Source: UBA11358 sp049517655 | GTDB lineage: Bacteria > Verrucomicrobiota > Verrucomicrobiia > Limisphaerales > UBA11358 | NCBI GenBank assembly: GCA_049517655.1 | Contig: JBEKRQ010000005.1 | Location: 1-53,419 of the forward strand | Direction of reading: 5' to 3' | DNA length: 53,419 nucleotides | Shown here: positions 42,335-52,800 of the stretch, in pieces | Position numbering within the stretch: position 1 is the stretch's first letter | Layout: the number at the start of each line of letters is the position of its first letter | Translations under genes and position numbers: made by a program | Notes under the pieces: generated by a model | Told to the model about the DNA's origin: nothing | Seen by the model: only the letters and a program-made list of their open reading frames with translations | Databases searched by the model: none

Positions 42335-44353
42335 TCAACCGGTTTTGTTTTCCGAAGCCTTGTCTGAATCGGGCTGTGATTGCGCCGCGGGCAGATAGAC
42401 CTTAAATGTGGAGCCTTTTCCGGGTTCACTTTCCACGTCGATGAAGCCGCCATGGCTTTTGACGATGGATAATGTGGTGGACAATCCCAAACCAGTGCCT
42501 TTGCCGAGTTCTTTTGTCGTAAAGAACGGCTCGAAAATCCGCCCGCGAATTTCCGGCGGAATCCCGTGGCCCGTGTCCGTCACTTCAAGCAACACGTATG
42601 GCCCCGGTTTGGCTTCGGTATTCTCACTGGCGAAATGGGCGTCGACGGTGAAATTGCGCGCTCCCAACTTGAGTTTGCCGCCGTTTGGCATGGCGTCGCG
42701 CGCGTTGACGGAAAGATTAAGCAACACTTGATGCAATTGCGTCTGGTCGCCTGTAACGGGGTGAACGTCCGCTGCAATATCGGTTTCAACTTGTATGGAT
42801 CTGCTGAATGTTTCGGAAATGATGCTAATGGCGTCTTTGAGGAGTTGCTTGGGATCGATTGGCTCGTGCTTGCCTTCCACCCCGCGGCCAAACCAAAGGA
42901 CTTGTTTGACAACATCCGCACCACGTTTGGCACTGGCTTCCACCGCGGCCAGCAGTTCCAATCCTTCCTTGTCCTGAATCTTTTGTCGCAGCAACGTGGC
43001 GGAAATCATAATGGGCGCAAGAATGTTATTGAGGTCGTGCGCAATGCCCGAGGCGAGCTGGCCGATGCTTTCCATTCGTTGGGCGCGCAGAAATTGCGCT
43101 TCCAAGTGTTTTTTGTTCGTGATATCGCGGCCGATGCCGACAAGACCGATGATTTTGCCGTTGGCATCGAACCAGGGAACTTTCGTAGTGAGCAGCCAGC
43201 AGACTTCGCCATCGGGCCTGACAACTTTCTCCTCACGGTTGATGATCGACTGGCCTTTCCAAAGCACCAATTGGTCGTCTTCAAAAAGTTTCGCAGCGAT
43301 GTCCTTTGGGTAAAACTCAAAATCCGTCTTTCCTCGCGCCTCGGCCTCGGTTTTGCATCCCATGAGCCTCAAGTCGGCCGGGTTGGCCATGATCTTGCGC
43401 GCAGCGCCGTCTTTGGCATAGATGACATCCGGCAAATTATCAATTACCGTGCGCAACAAATTGCGTTCTTCCACCGCTTTTGTTTCCGCCTCCTTTTGCT
43501 TGGTGATGTCGTGACCGATGCCGACAAGACCGACAATCTTGCCAGCCGCATTGCGCCAGGGAATTTTCGTGGTGAGCAACCAGCGGACTTCGCCGTCGGG
43601 CCTGACTACCTTCTCCTTACGGTTGATGATCGACTGGCCTTTCCAAAGCACCAGTTGGTCGTCCTCATAAAGTTTCGCAGCGATGTCCTTTGGGTAAAAC
43701 TCAAAATCCGTCTTGTCCAGCGCCTCGGCCTCGGTTTTGCATCCCATGAGCTTCAAGTCAGCCGGGTTGGACACGGTCTTGCGCGCAGTGCTGTCTTTGG
43801 CGTAGATGGCATCCGGCAGATTTTCGATTACCGTGCGCAACAGATTGCGTTCTTGCGCCAACTGAATCCCCATCTCCTTTTGTTTGGTGATATCTGTCAT
43901 CGCGCCAACCATTCGAATGGCCTTGCCTGACGCATCATGGATCACGTAGCCGAGGTCCAGCACTTCCGCGTATAAGTCGTTCTTACACCGGAAACGATAT
44001 TCCCCCCGCCAATGTTCCTGACCGCTGCGAATGACCGCTTGAATCCCCTCATAAACCCGTTTTCGGTCGTCGTGGTGCATGCGGTTGACCCAAAGCTCCG
44101 GGCCGGACAACAATTCATCCGGCGGATAACCGAACGTCTCGCTTGCGCCTTCAGTGCGCCATATTTTGTTGGTTATCAAATCCCAATCCCATAGAACGTC
44201 GTTCGTCGCGCTGGCGATCAAATTTAAACGTTCATTGGCAATATGAAGCTCTTCCAGTGCTTTGGGCTGGTCAACCTGGCTTTTGGAGATTTTGGAAGAT
44301 TTTGGCATTTTATTTTTGTCGTTGACGCACATTGGCGGCGGGTGCCTGTTCAA
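42335..44353 (-). CDS. PAS-domain sensor histidine kinase
   Basis: About 672 aa; the start is uncertain (ATG at 44332 or 44308 also possible). Three PAS domains: one at about 45-170 (PAS/PAC with WRGEYRFRCKN) and two nearly identical ones at about 180-300 and 308-428 (each with GCKTEAEA, KTDFEFYPKDIAAKL, LVLWKGQSIINR). Then a HisKA helix with GIAHDLNNILAPI (phospho-His), and the ATPase domain with NLSVNARDAMPNGG, DTGHGIPPEI and GTGLGLSTTLSIVKSHGG. No TM segment is visible, so it is probably cytoplasmic. No response regulator is adjacent. Confidence 0.9.
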   Translation of the reverse strand: MNRHPPPMCVNDKNKMPKSSKISKSQVDQPKALEELHIANERLNLIASATNDVLWDWDLITNKIWRTEGASETFGYPPDELLSGPELWVNRMHHDDRKRVYEGIQAVIRSGQEHWRGEYRFRCKNDLYAEVLDLGYVIHDASGKAIRMVGAMTDITKQKEMGIQLAQERNLLRTVIENLPDAIYAKDSTARKTVSNPADLKLMGCKTEAEALDKTDFEFYPKDIAAKLYEDDQLVLWKGQSIINRKEKVVRPDGEVRWLLTTKIPWRNAAGKIVGLVGIGHDITKQKEAETKAVEERNLLRTVIDNLPDVIYAKDGAARKIMANPADLRLMGCKTEAEARGKTDFEFYPKDIAAKLFEDDQLVLWKGQSIINREEKVVRPDGEVCWLLTTKVPWFDANGKIIGLVGIGRDITNKKHLEAQFLRAQRMESIGQLASGIAHDLNNILAPIMISATLLRQKIQDKEGLELLAAVEASAKRGADVVKQVLWFGRGVEGKHEPIDPKQLLKDAISIISETFSRSIQVETDIAADVHPVTGDQTQLHQVLLNLSVNARDAMPNGGKLKLGARNFTVDAHFASENTEAKPGPYVLLEVTDTGHGIPPEIRGRIFEPFFTTKELGKGTGLGLSTTLSIVKSHGGFIDVESEPGKGSTFKVYLPAAQSQPDSDKASENKTG

Positions 44354-44459
44354 ATCAGTTATTTTGGTCCATCACATTTTCGCGGCCTGGCACTTGCAGT
44401 CACCGGGTCAGGATTGGAAGTTGTTTACGCAAATAAACAGAGCCGCGCAAGTGTAATCC

Positions 44460-45497
44460 TTACGGCTCGACAAAAACGGGCATCCCGACCCAGGCGAGCT
44501 GCATCAAATACTCCGCATCCCAATTCGCCAGCCGGAAACAGCCATGCGATTCCGTCCGTCCCACTTGCTCGGGACTTGGCGTGCCGTGAATGCCATAGCC
44601 GGTTTTGTCCAGACCAATCCATGCCACCCCGACGGGATTATTCGGCCCGGGGGGCAAAACCAGTTTTTGATTCAACCGCCGCGCCTCAGGCGACTCGGGA
44701 AAAAGTTCCGGATTGAACGTGTAATTCGGGTTCGGCGCGATAACGGCAACGTGTAATTCGCCTGCCTGCCGTTTTTCGACGCTCGCGGCAATGCTGCATG
44801 GAAAATGCGCGAGCAAGTTCGTTTCCGCGCCGAATGCCTCCAAAAACTTTTCATTGAGATGAATGACCACGAACGCCGCCTTGTCCGTGGGCACGGGATA
44901 ATTCACATCTGGAACCTGCAGAACCGTGCCCGGCGCGATGCTTGTCCAATTCACACCCGGGTTGAGCCGGCAAATCAATTCGGGATGCGAATGGCTTTTC
45001 TCCGCGACGAGTTCAAGTTCGGTTTCATAATCGAGCGCCGACTGCTGCGATTTGTCGAGCCACGTTTTGCCAAGCGGCTGCAAATGTGCCAGGTCGTTCG
45101 TCGTCACGGTGTAGGTCGTCAACAGCGGCGCGTCGAGCATGAGCCGCGCGCGCGTGTCCGCGTCGAGCGTGCCGGTTTGCGGCAAATTTTCAATTTTCAT
45201 AAAAACAAAAATGGCCTCGCGCGTTTGCGAACCGAGCGCGGCATCAATCGAACCCGGCGAAATCGCGCGGCGCGCCAGCGCGATTTGTGCTTCCAGCACG
45301 TCGCGAACCGGTCGCGGAAAATCGCCCGGCGATTGGTGCGCGATAATCAATGGTCGCATGCGCAATGGGGTGGCCATTTTCGGCTGGCGGACCGTTTTCT
45401 GCGGATGTTCGTGCCGCCACCAAATCCACGTCATTGCCGCCAGCACGATCAATACGAACAGCCAGCGCCAGCCGCCGCCGTGTTTCTTTCGTCGCAT
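44460..45497 (-). CDS. L,D-transpeptidase (YkuD family)
   Basis: 345 aa from the ATG at 45497; a GTG at 45530 is an alternative. N-terminal anchor helix (WLFVLIVLAAMTWIWW), then a peptidoglycan-binding-like part (GSQTREAIFVFMKIENLPQTGTLDADT), a LysM-like stretch (CRLNPGVNWTSIAPGTVLQVP) and the catalytic YkuD domain with YGIHGTPSPEQVGRTESHGCF, where C320 is the nucleophile. It forms 3-3 cross-links in peptidoglycan or attaches proteins to it, in the periplasm. It stands apart from the flanking genes on the same strand. Confidence 0.9.
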   Translation of the reverse strand: MRRKKHGGGWRWLFVLIVLAAMTWIWWRHEHPQKTVRQPKMATPLRMRPLIIAHQSPGDFPRPVRDVLEAQIALARRAISPGSIDAALGSQTREAIFVFMKIENLPQTGTLDADTRARLMLDAPLLTTYTVTTNDLAHLQPLGKTWLDKSQQSALDYETELELVAEKSHSHPELICRLNPGVNWTSIAPGTVLQVPDVNYPVPTDKAAFVVIHLNEKFLEAFGAETNLLAHFPCSIAASVEKRQAGELHVAVIAPNPNYTFNPELFPESPEARRLNQKLVLPPGPNNPVGVAWIGLDKTGYGIHGTPSPEQVGRTESHGCFRLANWDAEYLMQLAWVGMPVFVEP

Positions 45498-45621
45498 ACG
45501 CGCAAAACGATGTTGAAAGTCCGGAGGCACGCGGGGATTAAGCCACAGACAAAATGCCGACCCAAGAAAGAACTCGCTTAATGAATGGAAGTCATTCGAA
45601 TACGACCGGGCAGAGGTTGTT

Positions 45622-46326
45622 TCACTTGAGATTCAAAACCGCTTCTCCAATAAGCCTTGCGGCAACATCGTAGTTGAGCTGGCCGGTGTTGATTACCATG
45701 TGGTAGAGCAGGGGATCATTGATGTCGGCATTGAAATATGTTTTCAGATAGCGTTCACGTCCGCGGTCCTCGGTCAGGCAAAACTTGCGCGCTTCCGCCT
45801 CGGTCATGCCGTGGCTTTTTTGAATGTGCTCGACGCGTTTTTCAAACGGGGCGACCAGGCGCACGTGAAGGACGTCCGGCAATTTCGCCGTGATCACGCT
45901 TCCGCCGCGGCCAATGAGAATAACATTTCCCAGTGCGGCCAGCTTAATGACGGTCTCCGCAGTTTGATGGACGATGGTGCTCGACGGTGGACGCACTGCA
46001 AATAGTTCATTCAGGAAGTCTTCGAGTTCCGAGGCGCGGTCTTCAGGCAGGAATTTGGCCAGACAGGCGGGCAGATTGTGGTCTTCAAGAACTTTGTCTA
46101 TCAGATTGCGATCGAACACAGTCCACGGACAGGAGTTCTTCGGTGAACGTTCTTGCAGGTAATGGGCCAGTTTTTCAGCAACGGCGAGCGCCTCGCAACC
46201 GGTCTGTCTGGAGATCGTCACAGCGCGACGAACACCATTTTCCGCGAATGCCTTCGATTCATCGGCGTTTTGTAACTGGCTGTTGATGAAGGACAGGCAA
46301 TGTTCAAGGTTGGGAGTTTGAATCAT
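45622..46326 (-). CDS. cytidylate kinase-like family protein
   Basis: 234 aa from the ATG at 46326, fixed by AGGAGG 5 bp upstream. Pattern of the Cmk-like family: AVTISRQTGCEALAVAEKLA, WTVFDRNLIDKVLEDHNL, GNVILIGRGGSVITAKLPDV, LHVRLVAPFEKRVEHIQ and the lid-like region around LTEDRGRERYLKTYF. The classic P-loop GPxGSGKGT is replaced by ISRQTGCEA, so nucleotide-kinase activity is uncertain. No functional link to neighbours is visible. Confidence 0.78.
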   Translation of the reverse strand: MIQTPNLEHCLSFINSQLQNADESKAFAENGVRRAVTISRQTGCEALAVAEKLAHYLQERSPKNSCPWTVFDRNLIDKVLEDHNLPACLAKFLPEDRASELEDFLNELFAVRPPSSTIVHQTAETVIKLAALGNVILIGRGGSVITAKLPDVLHVRLVAPFEKRVEHIQKSHGMTEAEARKFCLTEDRGRERYLKTYFNADINDPLLYHMVINTGQLNYDVAARLIGEAVLNLK

Positions 46327-46632
46327 AACAGCCTCCTGATTTGCGGGATTGGTTTGCACGGCGCAGAAAACCCTGTGTCCTCGCGTTGGACAAGGCTTGT
46401 TTTTGCAACACCCGCTGGATTCGCGTTTTGGCCATAATTTCTCCGGTTTTCAAACGATATAATGTCACTCGTTTCGTTTCCGCCGACTTTCACTTCAAAA
46501 TACTCCCGTGACACGAGTAGTTTCAAGAGTATCAGGGCGATTTGATAATAACCGATGCAAATTGTCAAACCGACAGGCGGCCTTCAAATCCCGCCGCGCA
46601 TCGTCAAATACCCCAGGCTTTTCCCCGGGCGT
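46327..46632 (-). promoter_or_regulatory. intergenic region with candidate promoter of the Cmk-like gene
   Basis: No gene is supported here. Minus strand: TTGAAA (46526-46521), 18-bp spacer, TATTTT (46502-46497). The spacer and flanks hold inverted ATACTC / GAGTAT and ACTC..GAGT pieces, a possible operator. Low certainty. Confidence 0.35.
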
Positions 46633-47472
46633 TCACGATTTGGTGAGCATTTCGTTGTAGGCTCGCGCGATTTGATCCACTAACGGCGACGGTGCGACCG
46701 GTTCACCGCCGAACGTTGCCACCGGCACGATGCCAAGCGCGCTTTGCGTGACAAAAATGCCTTCGGAATTCCGCAGCGCTTCAGGTTTGATGACACGTTG
46801 ATTAGTCTGGAGACCGAGCGTCTGACAGATTTCCAGCACGACGGCGCGCGTGATGCCCGGCAACACGCCGCAGTCCGTCGGTGTTGTGCAAATGCTGTCA
46901 TTGTAAACCCAAAACAAATTGCCGCTGGTCGTTTCCGCCACTTCGCCGTTCGTATTGACGAGCAACGCCTCGTCCGCGCCTTTTTTGGCGGCCTCGATAC
47001 GCGCCATGACGTGTGTGAGCTTGTTCGTTGTTTTGAATGCCGCAAGTGGATCAGCGGCAAGAACCCGAAACGACGACGTGATCAAACTCCACTGAACCGG
47101 ATTTTCCACATCCATCGGCGACGCGGCGTGCAACGTTATCACGACCGTCGGCTTGCCATCCGATTTGGGCGTGTAACCACGTTCACCCGGTCCGCGCGTC
47201 AACGTCACGCGCAGGATCGCCTCGGGCATTTGATTTTGTCCGATGAGCTGCCCGGCAAAATCCTGCAATTCCTTCGGCGTGAACGGACATTTGATTTTCA
47301 GGAAATCAGCGCCGCGCGTCATGCGCTCCAGATGTTGCGCTATCCGAAACGGCTTTCCACCACACACGCGCATCGTCTCGAAAAGCCCGTCGCCATACAT
47401 GAAACCGCGGTCGTTGACGGAAATGACGGCTTGTTGCTCCGATACGAACTGGCCGTTGAGGAAAATGGTCAT
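46633..47472 (-). CDS. pabC: aminodeoxychorismate lyase (class IV PLP enzyme)
   Basis: 279 aa from the ATG at 47472. Motifs: VISVNDRGFMYGDGLFETM, PLP-lysine region FKTTNKLTHVMARIEA, ADEALLVNTNGEVAETTSGNLFW and GVLPGITRAVVLEICQTLG. The fold is shared by branched-chain and D-amino-acid transaminases. The adjacent pabB favours aminodeoxychorismate lyase, which makes 4-aminobenzoate for folate. A branched-chain aminotransferase cannot be excluded. Confidence 0.82.
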   Translation of the reverse strand: MTIFLNGQFVSEQQAVISVNDRGFMYGDGLFETMRVCGGKPFRIAQHLERMTRGADFLKIKCPFTPKELQDFAGQLIGQNQMPEAILRVTLTRGPGERGYTPKSDGKPTVVITLHAASPMDVENPVQWSLITSSFRVLAADPLAAFKTTNKLTHVMARIEAAKKGADEALLVNTNGEVAETTSGNLFWVYNDSICTTPTDCGVLPGITRAVVLEICQTLGLQTNQRVIKPEALRNSEGIFVTQSALGIVPVATFGGEPVAPSPLVDQIARAYNEMLTKS

Positions 47473-47552
47473 GCGTTTCTGATGCGCTTCCAATTACCCG
47501 GAATGCGACCGTTCTGCGAGCAGAAAGATTTGTCCGCTAATTTCGCTAATTT

Positions 47553-49055
47553 TTACGAATTGAATTCGCGTTCCTTGGCGTAATTCGCGGATGGAACCGG
47601 AACTTTCATTTGCAACGCCGCCAGAAAACCGGCGGCCTTGGCCAGCGTTTCCTCGTATTCCGCCTCAGGATTGGAATCGGCCACAATGCCCGCGCCGACA
47701 TGAAAATACGCGGTCCGCTCCTTGCAGATCGCTGTGCGGATGATGATGCTCAACTGGCTTTCGCGGTTGAATCCGAGATAACCGAGCACGCCGGTGTAAG
47801 GCCCGCGCGCAATCGGCTCCAGTTCGTCAATGATTTCCATCGCGCGGAACTTCGGCGCGCCGGTGATGCTGCCGCCGGGGAAACATGACGCCAGCGCGGC
47901 GAGATGCGTCATGCCTTTTCGCAATTGACCTTCGACTGTTGAGACCAGATGTTGCACCTGTGCGAACCGTTCCAGCCGCGCCAGTTCCGGCGTTTGCACC
48001 GAGCCGAATTCGCAGACTTTGCCGAGGTCGTTGCGGAGCAGATCGGTGATCATTACCAATTCGGCCAGTTCCTTGGCGCTGGTCTGGAGTTCGTAGGCGA
48101 GTTGCGCGTCACGTGTCGGGTCGGTATCGCGCGGGCGAGTACCCTTGATTGGCCGGGTCTGGATGTGCGAGCCGCTCAAACGCAAAAAAAGTTCCGGTGA
48201 TGACGATGCGATTTGAAAGCGGCTGTGCCGACCCCCTGTATCGCAATCCAGAAACGCGGAAAATGGAGCGGGGGAAACCGCGCTCAATCGCTGAAACAGT
48301 TCCCAGCCGGAAAAATCGCATGGCATGGCAAGCCGTTGCGAGAGATTGACCTGATAAATATCGCCGGCGCGAATGTAAGCCTGTGCGCAATCGACAGCGG
48401 CAAGAAATTCCGAGCGGGTGAAGTTGGAAACGATTTCCTTTCGGAAGGGCGAACTCCGTGAGCCCCTGACTTTTTCTGATGGATCAGGGCGTCGCGGAGT
48501 TCCGCCCTCCGAAGTCAAAGCGGCGCGCCAAAATTCGAGTTGTTCCTGCGCCCTCGCTTTGCTGCGGGAGCCGTCGGCGCTTAATCCTGTCGAAACGACC
48601 CAGGTTTTGCCGAGGTGATGATCAAACACAACGAGGCTGTCGTAAAAACCGACGTGGCAGTCGGGCAATTCAAGATCGTTGACGGCGCGGCGCGGGAGTT
48701 TAGGCTCGGTGAAATTTTTCAAATCATAACCCCAATAACCGAAGCAGCCGCCAAGCGGAAACGGCAGGTCAATTTCGTCCAGCAATTCAAAGCGCGACAT
48801 GAGTGCGTCGAGGATCTGCCACGGATTGCCAAATTGGACATAAGGTGCGCGACGTGAGGCGTGAGGGGTGATTTCGCAGCGCGAGCCAAAGGAGCGGAAC
48901 GTGAGAAATGGCCGTGACGCGACAAACGAGTAACGTGCCTGCGGCGAATCAAACAATCCGGTCCGCAAAAGCGCAATTCCCGGCTCACCATGAAGACTCT
49001 CGACGAGCGATTCGGGTGTGTGCGTGGTGGCAATTTCCTGAATCAGCGGGCACAT
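47553..49055 (-). CDS. pabB: aminodeoxychorismate/anthranilate synthase component I
   Basis: 500 aa from the ATG at 49055, 7 bp after the stop of the LOG-family gene. N-terminal domain with PLGGCFGYWGYDL; chorismate-binding domain with YIRAGDIYQVNLSQRL, FSAFLDCDTGGRHSRFQIASSSPE-type core, TRPIKGTRPRD, ELAELVMITDLLRNDLGKVC, FPGGSITGAPKFRAMEIIDEL and GPYTGVLGYLGF. The PIKGT motif, where PabB uses this Lys, favours pabB over trpE. It uses chorismate and ammonia from a glutaminase partner (not in the window). A 24-codon palindromic element interrupts the linker before VSNFTRSEFLAAV. Confidence 0.9.
   Translation of the reverse strand: MCPLIQEIATTHTPESLVESLHGEPGIALLRTGLFDSPQARYSFVASRPFLTFRSFGSRCEITPHASRRAPYVQFGNPWQILDALMSRFELLDEIDLPFPLGGCFGYWGYDLKNFTEPKLPRRAVNDLELPDCHVGFYDSLVVFDHHLGKTWVVSTGLSADGSRSKARAQEQLEFWRAALTSEGGTPRRPDPSEKVRGSRSSPFRKEIVSNFTRSEFLAAVDCAQAYIRAGDIYQVNLSQRLAMPCDFSGWELFQRLSAVSPAPFSAFLDCDTGGRHSRFQIASSSPELFLRLSGSHIQTRPIKGTRPRDTDPTRDAQLAYELQTSAKELAELVMITDLLRNDLGKVCEFGSVQTPELARLERFAQVQHLVSTVEGQLRKGMTHLAALASCFPGGSITGAPKFRAMEIIDELEPIARGPYTGVLGYLGFNRESQLSIIIRTAICKERTAYFHVGAGIVADSNPEAEYEETLAKAAGFLAALQMKVPVPSANYAKEREFNS
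48441..48512 (-). repeat. palindromic element inserted in frame in pabB
   Basis: 72 bp: arms 48441-48470 and 48483-48512 match as inverted repeats at 24 of 30 positions (ends TCGGA...TCCGA), around a 12-bp loop. 72 bp is exactly 24 codons; it is translated as SEGGTPRRPDPSEKVRGSRS and a few more residues in a linker. Confidence 0.88.
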
Positions 49056-49062
49056 TTTTCGA

Positions 49063-49743
49063 TCACGCAAACGCCTTGGGCAGGACGCCCGGATGGCCGA
49101 CGTGGCGTTCGTAGTCCAGGATAATGTCCACGGCTTCCTGTGGATCGTCGGTAAGTTTGACAAGATCAAGGTCGCCGGGGCTGATAAAGGCGTGTTTGTC
49201 CTGCAATTCGGTTTTCAACCAGTGCAGCAGTCCCTTCCAGTGTTCCTTGCCAAACAGGATGAGTGGAAATTGAGGGATGCGTTCCGTCTGCACGAGCGTG
49301 GTGATTTCAAAAAATTCATCGAGCGTGCCGAACCCCCCGGGCATGAACACGAAGCCGAGGCTGTATTTCGCAAAACAAACCTTGCGCGCGAAAAAATAAT
49401 GAAAGTGCAGCGGCACGTTGACAAAACGATTGCTGGCTTGCTCGTGCGATAATTCGATGTTGAGGCCGATGGATTTGCCACCGCCTTGCGACGCGCCTTT
49501 GTTCACGGCTTCCATGATGCCCGGCCCGCCGCCGGTGATGACGGCAAGATTGTGCTGCGCGAGCCCTTTGGCGATGGCGGTTGCGTCGTGATAATACTTG
49601 TCGTTCGGGTGCATTCGCGCCGAGCCAAAAATCGTGACGGCGGGGCCAACTTGTGAAAGCGTTTGGAAGGAATCCACAAACTCGGCCATGATGCGGAAGA
49701 TGCGCCAGGGATCTTCACGAATGAAACTGGTGGTGTCGCTCAT
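49063..49743 (-). CDS. LOG-family (TIGR00730) Rossmann-fold protein
   Basis: 226 aa. Motifs VTIFGSARMHPNDKYYHDA, ITGGGPGIMEAVNKGA and MPGGFGTLDEFFEI are those of LOG nucleotide 5'-monophosphate phosphoribohydrolases (PGGxGTxxE and the GGGxGIMEA loop). Such proteins hydrolyse nucleoside monophosphates, and cytokinin-type substrates are one case. It is 7 bp upstream of pabB on the same strand. The physiological role in this organism is unknown. Confidence 0.88.
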   Translation of the reverse strand: MSDTTSFIREDPWRIFRIMAEFVDSFQTLSQVGPAVTIFGSARMHPNDKYYHDATAIAKGLAQHNLAVITGGGPGIMEAVNKGASQGGGKSIGLNIELSHEQASNRFVNVPLHFHYFFARKVCFAKYSLGFVFMPGGFGTLDEFFEITTLVQTERIPQFPLILFGKEHWKGLLHWLKTELQDKHAFISPGDLDLVKLTDDPQEAVDIILDYERHVGHPGVLPKAFA

Positions 49744-49774
49744 GGCCGGAGCATAGTCACGACAGTGAAATGAA

Positions 49775-49808
49775 ACAAGCCGGAGAACTTTAATATTCCC
49801 CGGCCTGT
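49775..49808 (-). terminator. hairpin terminator after nrdJ
   Basis: On the minus strand, ACAGGCCGGGGA pairs with TCTCCGGCTTGT (12 bp, two G-U) around a 10-nt AT-rich loop, followed by TTCATTTC. It lies between the nrdJ stop (49833) and the next start (49743), so it ends nrdJ transcription. Confidence 0.7.
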
Positions 49809-49832
49809 TTGTGTGTTACCCGGTTCCTCAAA

Positions 49833-52800
49833 TCAAGAGCAGCCGAGGCTTTCGCCGCAATTCAGGCATTTGTAACATGCGCCGTTGCGCACGGCGACAT
49901 GCCCGCAGTTCGGACACATGGGTGCGTCCTGCTGGAAGTGCGCGATGGCGTCATTCAAGCTTTTGACGGTGTATTCAGAGGGCGTATGATGGCCGTTGCC
50001 ATTGCCGGTTTCCGATTCGAGCACATCGTTGTCCTCGGCGATAGGCAGTTCACGCACCGGCCGGTTCACCCTTTTTTTTTCTTCCTCGTGCAAGCCGGGC
50101 ATGGCGAGTTCCGGTTGCGCGCGATTGGCGGCAACCGCTTCGCGGTAACCGGGAATGAATTTCAGCGCGAGCCAGCGAAAAACGTAATCGGTGATTGAGG
50201 AAGCATTGCGGATTTCCGGATTCTTTGTGAAACCGCTCGGCTCGAAACGCTGGTGCGCGAATTTTTTGACGAGCGCCCCCAGCGGCACGCCGTATTGTAA
50301 TGCAATGCTGGTAAGCGTGCCGATGCTGTCCATCAAGCCGCCGATGGTCGAGCCTTCCTTGGCCATCGTGATGAACAATTCACCCGGCTGGCCGTCTTCA
50401 AACAACCCGACCGTCATGTAACCTTCATGGCCAGCGATGTCGAATTTGTGCGTGACGGCATCGCGCGTTTCCGGCAAACGGCGGCGCAACGGTTTGCCGG
50501 CTTCGGCGCTCAATCTGGCGGTTTCGGCCTCGAGTTCCTTGATGCGGGCTTCGAGTGACGATGTATCCGCCGCGGTTGCGCCGCTGGAACCGTCGCCGCT
50601 CTTTTTGGTGCTCAACGGCTGCGAACGTTTCGAACCGTCGCGATAAATAGCCACACATTTGAGCCCCATTTTCCACGCCTGAACATAAATATCGCGAATT
50701 TCCTCGATGGTGCTTCCGTTCGGCATGTTGACGGTCTTGGAAATCGCACCGCTGATAAACGGCTGTGCGGCGGCCATCATTTTCAAGTGCGCCAGACAAT
50801 GGATGCTGCGCCTGCCCTTGAACGGTTTGAACGCGCAATCAAAGACGGGCAAATGCTCCGGCTTGAGTCCGCTGCGAACAGTCGCGCCGTTTTCATCAAT
50901 GTCCTCAATCGTATCAAATTTTTCGATATGCGCGATAATGACTTCGATTTCCTTCGCGCTGTATCCGAGACGATGAAGCGCGTCGGGCACGCCGCGGTTG
51001 ACAATTTTCAACATGCCGCCGCCGGCAAGCAGCTTGTATTTAACGAGCGCGATATCGGGTTCAATGCCGGTCGTGTCGCAGTCCATCAAAAATGCAATCG
51101 TGCCGGTCGGCGCGAGCACGGTGACTTGCGCGTTGCGATAGCCGGCTTGTTTGCCGCCGGCGAGCGCGCGGTCCCAGCAACGCCGCGCTTCGTCTTTGAG
51201 ATAACCGAACTCCTCGCTCGGACGGATCTCTTCAACGGCATCGCGATGCAGTTGAATGACGCCAAGCATGGATTCGACGTTGTCCTTTGCCAGCGGTTTT
51301 GGCACGTGCGCACAACGGGCGTCATGGTAACCCGGAAACGCCCCCATGCCGGCGGCTATTTCAGCGCTCTGCTCGTAGGCATGGCCGGTCATGATTGCAG
51401 TAATGGCGCCGGCGAGCGCGCGGCCTCCGTCACTGTCATATGGCAATCCGTAACTCATGATGAGCGAGCCGAGATTGGCGTAACCGAGGCCGAGCGTGCG
51501 GAAAATGTGCGAATTTTCGGTGATGTCCTTCGTCGGGTAACTCGCGTTGTCCACGACGATTTCCTGCGCGGTGATGAAAATGCGCACGGCGGCTTTGAAA
51601 CGTTCCACGTCGAACCTGCCGTCCTCGCGTTTGAATTTCATCAAATTGAGCGACGCAAGGTTGCACGCGGTGTTGTTGATAAAAACGTATTCACTGCACG
51701 GGTTCGTGGAATGAATCGGCTCGGTGCCTTTGCAGGTGTGCCATTTTTGGATCACACCGTCGTATTGCATGCCGGGGTCACCGCAAGTCCATGTGCCTTC
51801 GGCGATTTTGCGGAGCAGTTTCGCGGCGTCCTTCTTTTCGAGCGGCTTGCCGGTGGTGACGGCGCGCGTCCACCATTCCCTGCCTGCAAGCGCGGCTTCC
51901 ATGAATTCGTCGCTGGCGCGCATGGACAGGTTTTCGTTTTGATACATCACGCTGCCGTAGGCGTCGCCGTTGTAGGAACCGTCGTAGCCCTGCTCGATGA
52001 GCGCCCAGGCCTTCTTTTCCTCTTTTTGCTTGGCGTCAATGAATTCCTCGATGTCGCCGTGCCAGTCGCGCAACGTGTTCATCTTGGCCGCGCGGCGCGT
52101 CTTGCCGCCGGATTTTACGACGTTGGCGACCTGATCATAAACTTTCAGAAAACTCATCGGGCCGCTCGGAGACCCGCCGCCGCTGAGTTTTTCCCGGCTG
52201 GATCGGAGCGGGGACAAATCCGTGCCAGTGCCGGAACCGAATTTAAAAAGCATCGCTTCGCTTCCCGCCAGACGCATGATGCTTTCCATGTTGTCGTCCA
52301 CGGACTGAATGAAACACGCGCTGCACTGCGGATATTCATATTGCGTCCGGGCGCGTTCGGCCTCGTGCGTCTTGCGATTGTAAAACCAGTTTCCCTTGCT
52401 GGAATTGTTTCCGACGCCGTATTGATGATAAAGCCCGACGTTGAACCAGACCGGTGAATTGAACGCGCCGTATTGATTCAAGCAGAGCCAGGTCAACTCA
52501 TCGTAGAAAACTTCACCGTCGGCCTTGCTGAAGTAGCCGTCCGCAACACCCCAATCGGCAATCGTCCGGGAAATGCGATGGACGAGCTGGCGCACCGAGG
52601 TTTCACGTTCAGGCATGTTTTGCTCGCCGTAAAAATACTTCGAGACAACGACCTTCATTGCCAGCAACGACCACGACTTCGGCGCTTCGACATTTTCCTG
52701 CTTGAAGATGATTTTACCGGCGTCGTCGGTGATTTCGGCGGTGCGGCGGTCCCATTCAATTTGATCGAACGGCTTGATCTTCGCATCGCTGAAAACGCGC

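Noticed and set aside
46323..46568. 81-codon minus-strand frame before the Cmk-like gene
   Set aside because: No family similarity; it overlaps the likely promoter and the Cmk-like RBS.
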